NCBI GenBank assembly: GCA_021229015.1 | Contig: CM037789.1 | Span: 26,484,782 to 26,548,781, forward strand | Reading direction: 5' to 3' | DNA from: Solen grandis | Taxonomy: Eukaryota; Mollusca; Bivalvia; Adapedonta; Solenidae | Length of the DNA: 64,000 nt | Part shown: piece after piece, positions 13,501-25,500 of the stretch | How positions within the stretch are numbered: position 1 is the stretch's first letter | Layout of the letters: each line of letters starts with the position of its first letter | Translations under genes and position numbers: made by a program | The notes under the pieces: generated by a model | The model's database searches: none | What the model was told of the DNA's origin: nothing | Seen by the model: only the letters and a program-made list of their open reading frames with translations

Positions 13501-16500
13501 ATCACACAAATCAGAGCTATCTGAAGGTCGTGAGTTCGATCCTCACCCGGGGCAAAGTTTTGCATCTCTTTGATAATTCTGATAACAATTTGAGTTAAAT
13601 AGACATAGACATTCTTATCCTTTTTATTAAGATGTATTATACCACAACTCCAAACTTAAACGGCGGTCGTAGGTTCTTGTTCAGGTATTTTGAAAATAGA
13701 ATTGGTAACTTCTTGAGGGTGACAGGCTGTGACGCAGGACTAAGGGTTGATTCGGGGTATCCATTACCCTCACTGATAGCCCTTTTCTCCAGAAATAAAA
13801 TCGATGTATTCATAAAAATATGGCTTCATCTTTGACGGCCTCTGTCTAAGCTTTCTATTCTGTTTGCAAAATTAAATTTACGACATTTTTAGCTCACCTT
13901 AACACTTGTGCTCAGGGTGAGCTTTTGTGATCGCCTTTTGTCCGTCGTGCGTCGTCCGTCGTCAATAATTGCTTGTGAACACTCTAGAGGTCACAGTTTT
14001 GGCCCAATCTTCATGAAACTTGGTAAGGTTATTTGTCTACATGATATCTCGGATGAGTTCGAAATTGGGTCATGTGGGATCAAAAACTAGGTCACCAGGT
14101 CAAATCTTATAAAAACCTTGTGAACAATCTAGAGGCCACAGTTTTGAACAAATCTTCATGAAACTTGGTCAGGATGTTTGTCTATATGATATCTTGGATG
14201 GGTTCGAAAATGGATCATGTGGGGTCAAAAACTAGGTCACCAGGTCAAATCTTAGAAAAACCTTGTGAGCACTGTTGAGGCCACAGTTTTTGCCCAATCT
14301 TCATAAACTTTGTCAGGTTGTTTGTGTTTATGCTTTGTCGGATGAGTTCGAAAATGGGTCAAGTGGGGTCAAAAACTAGGTCACCAAGTCAAATCTTAGA
14401 AAAACCTTGTGAACTCTCAAGAGGCCACAGTTTTAGCCTAACCTTAATGTAACTTGGTCAGAATGTTTGTTTACATCAAATCTCGGATGAATTCAGAACT
14501 GGGCCACATGGGGTCAAAAAGTAGGTCACCAGGGCAATTTTTAGAAAAATCTTCTGAACACTCTATGGCCTACATTTTTGTCCCAGTCTTCATTAAACTT
14601 GATATGAATGATGACTGCATGAATTCCCAGTTTAGTGCAAATTCAAGTAGGATCAAAATGTCGGTCACTTAGTCAAATGTTAGAAAAACACTTTAGATGC
14701 CAGATTTTTTGTCATTATGCCTAACACAGCCATCTTACTCAGGTGAGCGAGACAGGGTCATCTTGGCCCTCTTCTTTTATATTAAGAATTATTTACTTCT
14801 GTTTGCAAATAGTTTGATATATAGACAGAAATATTAGACCTTGACCTTTAGGGAATATTAGATTAAGGCCTTCCCTTTTTTTCCTTTTTTTTTTTTTTTT
14901 TTAGAAATGTATTTTTTTTTAAAAATAGCGAATATTAGAAACCTTTTAAAATTATTTACGGAATGCATAAATGAATAAAAATTCATTAACCAAAAAGTAC
15001 AAAATAGTATAATAATTAAAATAATGTAACAATGCGAAAAGACTTGAGTAATGGATAAATAAGCAAATAAATTGACAAATTATTAAACTAATAGATTATC
15101 AGATATAAATGAAAAAAATCTCTCAATATATAAACAATATAATTAAGTAAATAAATAAATGACACAGTAGGTAAGTAAATGAAGTAAATAAATGCATGAA
15201 TAAGTAATAAGTAAGTAAGTTAATGATTAAATAATAAATATAATAAATATAAAGGCAGCCATGTAAGTGTGTAATCTTTGCTCATATGTATATATTTCTC
15301 CTTATATGGAGAGAAACACACTACTCTCTCTGTTATGGCAAACTTATATCTATATATATAAAAACATATGTAACTGAGACGCTCTCGGCAAGACAATTGT
15401 TTGACAGTCTACGTTCAAATTTAGCATTGAATATCTTTCTTTCAACTGCCTCGGTAGCGCAGTAGGTAGCGCGTCAGTCTCATAATCACACAAATCAGAG
15501 CCATCTGAAGGTCGTGAGTTCGATCCTCACCCGGGGCAAAGTTTTTGCATCTCTTTGGCTTCAGTGATAATTCTGATAACAATTTGAGTTAAATAGACAT
15601 CATCTTTATAAAACATGAAACAATGTAATTCTTATCCTTTTAATTAAGATTCAGAAAAAAAGTACATTTGTATTATACCACAACGCCACACTTAAACGGC
15701 GGTCGTAGGTGCTTGTTTGGGTATTTTGAAAATAGAATTGCTAACTACTTGAGGTTGACGTGCTGTGACGCTGGACTAAAGGTTGATTTGGGGTAACCAT
15801 CACCTTCACTGATAGCCCTTTTCTCCGGAAATAAAATCGATGTATCCATAAAAATGTAGAAATATGGCTTCATCTTTGACGGCCTCTGTCTTAGCATTCT
15901 ACTCTGTTTGCAAAATTAAATTACGACATTCGTTTTTAGCTCACCTGAGCACAAAGTGCTCAAGGTGAGCTTTTGTGATCGCCCTTCGTCCGGCGTCCGT
16001 CGTTAGTCGTGCGTCGTTAGTCGTGCGTCGTCCGTCGTCAACAATTTGCTTTAAACGACATCTCCTCTGAAACCGCTGGACAGAATTTAATGAAACTTGG
16101 CAGGAATGTTCTTTGGGTGAGGCTCTACAAAAGTTGCTAAAATAAAGTTGATCCATGAAGAACTCTGGTTGCCATGGCTACAAAAAGAAAAATAATTTGA
16201 AAACTTTAAAAATCATCTCCTTCAAAACTACTGGCCAGATTTCAAAATTATTTGGTACAGATGTTCCTTGGGTCAACCTCTACCAAAGTTGCTAATAATT
16301 ATTCTGATCCGTAAAAAAACATGGCCGCCAGGGGCGGGGCTTATTTGCTTAATATGTATATAGAGAAACCTTTAAACAACATCTCCTCTGAAACCACTGG
16401 ACAGAATTTGATTAAACTTGGCAGGAATGATCCTTCGGTCAACCTTCACAAAAGTTGCTAAAAAAACTTGATCCATGTGGAACTCTGGTTGCCATGGCAA

Positions 16501-19500
16501 CAAAAAGAAAAAAAATATGAAAACTTTAAAAATCATCTTCTTCAAAACTACTGGCCAGATTTTAAAATAAATTGGTACAGATGTTCCTTGGGTCAACCTC
16601 TACCAAATTTGCTAAAATTATTCCGATCCGTAAAAAAACATGGCCGCCAGGGGCGGGGCTTATTTGCCTTATATGTATATACAGAAACCTTTAAACAACA
16701 TCTCCTCTGAAACCACTGGACAGAATTTGATTAAACTTGGCAGGGATGATCCTTGGGTCAACCTCCACGAAAGTTGCTAAAATAAACTTGATCCATGTAG
16801 AACTCTGGTTGCCATGGCAACAAAAAGAAGAAAAAAATGAAAACTTTAAAAATCATCTTCTTCAAAACTACTGGCCAGATTTTAAAATAAATTGGTACAG
16901 ATGTTCCTTGGGTCAACCTCTACCAAAGTTGCTAAAAATTTTCCGATCCGTAAAAAACATGGCCGCCAGGGGCGGGGCTTATTTGCCAAGTATATGTATA
17001 TAGGGAAAACTTTAATCAACATTTCCTCTGTAACCACTGGACAGAATTTGATTAAACTTGGCAGGAATGATCCTTGGGTCAACCTTCACAAAAGTTCCTA
17101 AAATAAACTTGATCTATATAGAACTCTGGTTGCCATGGCAACAAAAAGAAAACAAAATATGAAAACTTTTAAAATCATCTTCTTCAAAACTACTGGCCAG
17201 ATTTTAAAATAAATTGGTACAGATGTTCCTTGGGTCAACCTATTTATCTTAGGTGAGCGATTTAGGGCCATCATGGGCCTCTTGTTTCATATTAAGAGTT
17301 ATTTACTTCTTTTTGCAAATATGTTGATATATAGACATAAATATTTGACCTTGACATATGCATATACTTTAGAAGAGAAACTTTAGACAGATAGCGATAT
17401 TGTATCTTGACCTTATTTACTTTAATAATACACATTTTTTTTCACATTACCATTACATTTACATTAAAAGGGAAACATTAGGCTGATAGACAGGTATATT
17501 TGACTTTGACCTTTAGGGAATATATAGATTAATTGGTAGAGATATACGTCCTTGACCGTATCCAATATCGTCTGTACCTTTTATTATTTTGACTGATAAG
17601 AAGTAATCTTTGCAGTAAGACACTATCCAACGAAACGTTAAACTCAAATAAAACAAACAAACAAAAATAAAAAATAAAATAACCAACAAAATATTATTCC
17701 AAGAGGATAAAAAACAACAATTTGAGAGAAACGCGTATGTTTGACACTGACTATAAGTTTTTCACTGACGTTCAAATTTATTTTTATAGCAAGCCGTGTA
17801 ACTCACCCAAAACTTATCTGCAATAGCATTTTTTGCAATAATAATTCAGAATAAAATACGTACATATTAGTAATATGATGAAAATGTAAAGAAAGGTAAT
17901 TAAGTAGATTTTACTGGATTCTATTACATTAAGTGTAAAACAAGGTAGATCACCAGAATATTTGAACAAATGAGAAATGTATCTTATTACAAGTTTATAC
18001 CAGTACGCATGTTAGTATATATACATACATCGAATCTTATCTACCGTGTAATCAAAACATCCGAATTACGGCACGTGCGACCTTCACCTGTACCGGAAAC
18101 CAGATGTCGTAAAATGACAACTTGAATAAACTTTTTCACAGGACCATCGTTCGCATTATTGAGGTCAAAAGAAGACTAATTTTACGATTTGGTCCGATTT
18201 TAGTGGTCTTTTTACGCAATTTTGAGTTGCCCGCTTTAATGAGGTGAGCGACCATTGAAATATATAGAGAAAAATTCGGGTCCGACAAAATGTGCCCGTA
18301 ATATTGAGTTGGTCGAGATAATGAGTTGGTCGCAGAGTGAGGTTTTACTGTATTTATAATTAATATAGGAAAAACATATAAAGGATATTTGTTTGTTCTG
18401 AATATATTTGGGTTATATCCTCATCGAGTAGTGATACAATTTCAAATGTGAAAATTGTATCACTTCGAGATGAGGTATAACCCATATTAACTCAAAACAA
18501 ACAAATTTTCTTTTCATTTTATGATAACTGCTGCTACATTTCCTTTATAAGTAAAAAAAATAGTCCCGGCAGATCTATATCACCCACACTGTGGGATATG
18601 GATTTTATCTCATTGATAGAACACAGTATTTCATTAGTTAGCATAAAATCAATAATTTTAGTGTGTACGTGTAGGTGAATAAGTGTCATGTTAAATTATT
18701 GTAAATTCAAATAAACAAATAGCTAAGTTGAAATTGAAAAAAAATGTTATATTTACAGTAAAACAAAGAAATACATTATGTAAAAAATTGCAGTTATGAA
18801 ATACATGCATGTTCCATGATGCACTTAAAAATACAATAACTGAACGCGGCTACGCGGTGACATGTGACACGAAATTCGAAATCTAATGATACTTAAACAA
18901 ACGCCTTTAAAAGAAAGAAATATTTTTCCAATAATAACTGAATTAGATTAAATAAGCAAAATCAAATTAATTAGATTCTGAATTAGAATTGAGTATTGTT
19001 TCATTTGTTATATAGAAGTCAGATACCCATTTGATAACAGATATCGCAGAACTAAAGAGATGCAAAAACTTTGCCCCGGGTGAGGATCGAACTCACGACC
19101 TTCAGATGGCTCTGATTTGTGTGATTATGAGACTGACGCGCTACCTACTGCGCTACCGAGGCGGATGAAAGAAAGACATTCAATGCTAGATTTTGAACTA
19201 GACTGTCCAACAATTGTCTTGCCTAGGGCGTCTCAGTTACATATGTTTTGTTGTTGGTTGTGTGTATGTTTTTTATTTTATGTGCTAGATGGTATTTTTA
19301 TGGTGAATTTATTTATTTGATATGTTTTGTTTTTTGAGTATTAATTTGATTTTGCTTATTTATTTAATCTTTTATGTTTATTTGTTTATTAATTAGTTAT
19401 TAATCTATTTTTATATTGTTACATTCGTTTCCTTTTACATAAAAGGGTTGCTTGAGCATGGTTATGGTCAAAAAAATGTAACTTAAACTCGATAACTGGG

Positions 19501-22500
19501 AATGACAGCTGCGTGGGATTGTTTAGTTTGAATTAGGAAATAATGGTTTTTCAGCGGGAGGGGTGTATTTAACAGCTTTTGCATTAGCACTATTTTTATA
19601 AAGTTGTTATTGTACAAGAGGTTTTTGCCGTATATTTATTAATCAATCTTTGAATCATATCGAAGATTTATTGTCCGAACACATGGTTTCTTAGTGAACC
19701 AGTACTGGAGACAGAACATCTGTAACCAAATGACAATTCTTCCGTCTGGCTGAATATTTTGTTGTAATAATGATTATTAAGATGTATGTATGTTTTATTT
19801 ATGAAACAATTGTATATGAAAGCAAAACTTTGGGGGGGGGGGGAAGCTAAGACAAAACAAAAACAAATGAAATTGTGAAAATAATATCAGTCCAGAAAAA
19901 AATGCATACGAAATATACCGATAATTAACGGACATTATCGAATGTTTCCGAATTCCAGCGGACCACACGTGCCACCTCGGCCACTACCAGTGTAATGACA
20001 ATAGCTGTATCCCGGAGAGACTACTGTGTGACGGAGAAGAGGACTGTTACTCCGGAGAAGACGAGTTGAACTGCCCGGCATTGGAGTGTGCCAGTAAGTT
20101 TTTGTTGTTACTTGTATGGAGATCAGTCATTTAGCGATGTCCAGCTAAAAAAGTTCAATTGACTGTACACCCAGGTAGATATTAAAGGGATCTTAGAGGA
20201 GGCATATTTTTCATTATTTTATAGTTTATATATACATGTAGAGGATATTTGTTTTGGGTGGATATAGAATATATCTCATTGAGGAGTGTTACAGTTTCAA
20301 TATTTTCACGAGCGCGTAGCAACTGAAAACATACAAATTTTCTTTTTATTTTATGCTAACTGATGTCAGAAGAATGGTGTATTAACAAAACACTCAGACA
20401 AAAATAAGAAGTCCATTTGATAAATTACCTAGTAAATACATAAAGACTACATATTACCCCAATTATCTCCCAATAAAAAGTAGTTCCGGCATATCTATAT
20501 CAGTCACAGTGTGGATTGATATGGGTTATATCTCACTGATAGGACCCAGTATTATATATATATATCTATCGTTGCACGAATACTTCAATCTTATAGCAAC
20601 GATCAATAAATTAAAGATAGACGAAAAACCTCGAATGCACGGATGCATTAGGACAGAAGCACAAGCAAACCAGACCCGTGTTTTCGAAAATACTTAAGTA
20701 CGATCTCAGACTCAAATTTGAGTATCATACTGATGTTCCTATTGATACTTTTGAGCATGATTTGAGTCTGAGAATGAAATTCATACTTCAGTACCAATCT
20801 TTATCTTCAAGAACACGGGGCCAGAGCTTGGGGGCCTCCTCACATGAAATATGTATCACTTCTGTTATGATTGTTGTATTTTATTAAATGGTTTAATTTC
20901 TTAAAAGATAAAAAACACCAAAATTATGAATACGTGATATACCGACAATTACCGGAAATTATCGAATGTTTCCGAAAGGTTATTTCCGAAAATCAAAAGG
21001 TTATTTATATTAGCGCGGATTTCAAGTATGTGGTTATTAAGACTATTATTAATGAAATAATAATAATAATAATAATAATAAAATATTTATTTATAGAAGG
21101 TAGCTCAGTAAGGTTTACAAATATTTTAATTATAACTTCTTTACACGAGGCCTTCTGAAATAAAACATCAATGTTATGTACAAAATGGTGATAAAAGAAA
21201 ATATAATAACAACAAACAAACAAAATAAAAACAAGTCTTAAGTTCTTAATAGAAATAACTTTGCATATTTATGCAGATGATGATGGTAATGATGAAAATG
21301 ATGTAAAAAGTGATGATGAGAATGGAAGAGGAATTGTCTGCTTACATACCATTGAAAATATTTCAAATCTCTGAGCAGAAACCCAATAGTAACATCAAGA
21401 ACAAGGATCAAAGCGTAATATTTGATACATCAATGCAAACTAAATGTACATATCATTCGGACGTTTACGCATATAAAAATATATTGTGTGACTAACGTAT
21501 GGAAATCTGTATTAAAGAAAAGGTATATTCTTCCAGAGCAGTTTGTGAAGTGTGCCAACATCAGGCAGTGTATCCCCGCCCAATACTGGTGTGATGGCGC
21601 TCTTGACTGTCGCGATGACTCCGACGAAATGAACTGTCGTAAGTTTATATATATTTATAAGAAATATAGTTTTTGATTGCATAAAAAACGTTTAATTTTA
21701 GTCTGAATAAACCATATGAATATGATTTTGCTCGTCAAACATTTAACTTGACTTTCATTTCAAAATGAATGCATTTGACTGTTCAACGATTATGAAAGAT
21801 TGATACTATTTTTTTGTTTACAAAGTTAATATCTGCTTACAAGTAAATGACATCGATAGCGGAAGATGAAATTATTTGTTCATTAATCTCTGTTTAATAT
21901 ATGATAATAATGTCAAGTCAAGTGTCGTATTTGACGTTTAAAAAAAAAAGCAAAAAACTTTGCCCCAGGTGAGGATCGAACTCACGACCTTCAGATCGCT
22001 CTGATTTGTGTGATTATGAGACTGACGCGCTACCTACTGCGCTACCGAGGCTGATGTGTCTTTTATTTCAATATCCTAATTGGCTGAATATTTGGCATTT
22101 TGTTTTTAAGAAGACTGCCGGTCTTGTATTTAATCAATGTAAAACCAAGGCGTAGAAACATGGACCACCAAAAACTTATAAGATATTCTTAAGTATATTA
22201 TACTTGTGTCATTTCTCAAATGCTGAAAAGCACTTTCGTTGTATGGACCTAGTTTTGGACTGATTAATCAGCTTATCCACCAATCGTTAAATCGCTGATT
22301 AATCGTTTCATCGATGATTAATCGTCGACGAATATTCCTTATTCGTCAACGACTTTTGCACTTTATGATTGTAAACAGAGTAGCGGTTTTCGGTTAGTAG
22401 AAACGTAACAGTAAGCTTATTTATGATTGTATAGCTTGATGCCGTCTGTCACTGTGTTTTTGTCTACGTTGCTTCAGTATTATTTTGATATGTAAACTGT

Positions 22501-25500
22501 GAAAATGATCAAATTATACAAATAATAACAAAGTCATTCACATTTTATTGTTATGTTTTGATATTTATCATAAGTTTCAGAAGTTTTAAATTCATAGTAC
22601 AGTCTGTACATGAAATAACAATTTACAAGTATTAGTATTAAAGTCGTTGAATAATCATTAATCAGTCAGAAAGACAGATTGATTAATTGACGTTGTTTTT
22701 TTTTGGGACTAATTCTCATTTATTTATGAGCTGTATCTCAGATCTCTTTACTTTAACCCTTACCATGCTGAATTTCTGCATTGGACTTGTCCTTTCTTCA
22801 TTTTGGACTGTTCCGTTAATTGTTTATGGGGGTATTTGCTGAAAATAGATTGACTGAACAGCAAACCGCGTAGACCATGATCAGACTGAACAAGTGTGCA
22901 AGCTGACCTTGGCTTGCAATGAATGGATGCCCCCAGTATTGTAAGGGTTAACGAAAGAATGATCAAATACCGGTAAGATTGGACTCTTTCAACCCTGTCC
23001 CAAAATATTTATGGTCATATTGCAATTCCGTGCCTCGGTTCCTGATACGGTTTTAAATTGCTGAACTTTTTTGTACGTTTCTCTGTGCCTGTAAAGGAAA
23101 CAAAATACAGAGATATGTATCTTGTCTTTTCATGAAATTGTCTATAATAATGACGGTAACAGATGTCATTATGTTAATTTTAGTTTAACATTTTAGGTTT
23201 TATCTGCGGGGTGTTATATTGTACTTACACAAAATCAAGTATACACGTAATTGCCGTTTTCGTTCTGACGCATTTTCTGCTAACAATAACAACAACATTT
23301 GAGCATGGGAACACAAGTTATAAAACTGAGTACACCACATTATTATTTAGTTATTTTTGTATCTTCGATTTAGTCCTACTGAATTTATCCAGAAATCACC
23401 TTTATTAGCCAGTACGAAATCCAGTAGGTGCGAACGTCATTTATAACGATATTTCAAAAATCATAGCTATATTGAAAAAAGGACTTAGAGCACAAACGGG
23501 CTAAATACCGACAACATTAATCCTTTCCCGCATATAGACTCATTTTGACGCACTCAGTAGGTACCACATAAAGCCTGATCTGCAGAAAACCGCAGTTAAA
23601 CCTTACCAAATTTAATTACAAAATCTTCATTTCCAGACCACTGAGGAGCAGCGAGCAGCATAAAACCTGATCAACCTGCCAGTTACTCGCAGGCTGATCT
23701 GGTTTTTAGCTCACCTGAGCATAGCTCAGGGTGAGCTTTTGGGATACTTGATTGTCCGTCGGCCGTCGTCCGTCGTCCGTCAACAATTTTGATGTTTACA
23801 CACTAGAGGCCACAGTTTTGATCCAATCTTCCTCAAACTTGGTCAGAATGTTTGTCTTGATGATATCTTGAACCCTTTCGAAAATGGGTCAGGTTGGATC
23901 AAAAAGTAGGTCAGTAGGTCAAATCTTAGAAAAAACTTGTTTACACACTAGAGGCCACAATTTTGATCCAATCTTCCTCAAACTTGGTCAGAATGTTTGT
24001 CTTGATGATATCTTGAACCCTTTCGAAAATGGGTCAGGTTGGATCAAAAAGTAGGTCAGTAGGTCAAATCTTAGAAAAAATCTTGTTTACACACTAGAGG
24101 CCACAATTTTGATCCAATCTTCCTCAAACTTGGTCAGAATGTTTGTCTTGATGATATCTTGAACCCTTTCGAAAATGGGTCAGGTTGGATCAAAAAGTAG
24201 GTCAGTGGTCAAATCTTAGAAAAATCTGTTTACGGCCTTTTATCCAATCTTCCTCAAACTTGGTCAGAATGTTTGTCTTGATGATATCTTGAACCCTTTC
24301 GAAAATGGGTCAGGTTGGATCAAAAAGTAGGTCAGTAGGTCAAATCTTGAAAAATTTTGTTTACACACTAGAGGCCACAATTTTGATCAAATCTTCCTCA
24401 AACTTGGTCAGAATGTTTGTCTTGATGATATCTTGAATCCTTTCGAAAATGGGTCAGGTTGGATCAAAAAGTAGGTCAGTAGGTCAAATCTTAGAAAAAT
24501 CTTGTCGTCCGTCGACAATTTTGATGTTTACACACTAGAGGCCACACTTTTGATCCAATCTTCCTCAAACTTGGTCAGAATGTTTGTCATGATGATATCT
24601 TGAACCCTTTCGAAAATGGGCAGGGCCGGACCGAAAAGTAGGTCAATAGGTCAAATTTAAAAATCTTTTTAAAGTTTTGATGCAATCTTCCTCAAACTTG
24701 GTCAGATTGTTTGAACCAGTTTGAAAATGGGTGGGGCTGGATAGAAATGAGGTGTAGGTCAAATCTTAGAAAAATCTTGTTTATACTCTGAGGGCAACAT
24801 TTTTGGTCCAATCATCCTCAAACTTTGGCAGAATGTTTGTCATGATGATATCTTTTGTGGATGGGGTCAGAAAATTCCTGAACATTGTTTCACCTCATCA
24901 TCTTAATTCTGAAGCAATCTGTTTTGTACAGGCAATGAATGATACTTTTCTCAGGTGAGCGATCGAGGGCCATCTTGGCCCTCTTGTATGTTGTTCGCAT
25001 AGGTCTTTTCATGGTTTCCTCTATGAGGGAAAGGGTTAAGGTATATATCTTACGGTGCGATACTTTCTTGATCAACTCATCTTTCCGTGTCTCATTCACA
25101 TGTTCTTATAGTAGTTTGAAATATATTTGAAATAGCTTCAATATGCCATCCTCTCTTGTTAACTCCATTTTAAGGAAGCATGGCAAATGGTTACACATGG
25201 CTAAGATCAGATGTAAAGATAGGTCAATGTTCTGTAATGTCTGCATTAAGGTTTAGATATTAATTATTCATTTCTGCCATGATTCTTGAAAAAACAAAAA
25301 CAAAAAAAAAAAAGTAATTAGGCAACAACATGCAACAGCATGTATGTAATCATGAATAGTGTTAAGATATAACTTTTATACGATTAACAGAATAACAATT
25401 AAATGAAAAGGTGATGACACATGGGATCAATTTGAAAAATATTTTTTTGAAATACACAAGTTTAGAAGAGATCAACTTACTTTAAAAAGTGTTAAATTAA

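Larger units (their letters stand above)
13060..14874 (+). repeat. tRNA-bearing repeat unit 2
   Basis: Same order as unit 1. Starts with a T-run and AGAAATGTATTTTTTATT, contains tRNA-Met at 13,464, CGGCGGTCGTAGG, GATAGCCCTTTTCTCC, then TTACGACATTTTT followed by element E2, then ATTAAGAATTATTTACTTC. Confidence 0.78.
14875..17560 (+). repeat. tRNA-bearing repeat unit 3
   Basis: Same as unit 2 over the flanks: AGAAATGTATTTTTTTT, tRNA-Met at 15,448, CGGCGGTCGTAGG, GATAGCCCTTTTCTCC, TTACGACATTCGTTTTT, then element E3, then ATTAAGAGTTATTTACTTC. Confidence 0.8.
10858..19958 (+). other. 9.1-kb LRP2 intron rich in repeats and tRNA genes
   Basis: Between LDLa exons 3 and 4. It holds a SINE-tail remnant (about 11,010), AT-rich sequence, three related units each with tRNA-Met(CAT), an inverted fourth tRNA copy, and two tandem-core mobile elements. 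No protein-coding exon is seen in it. Confidence 0.75.
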
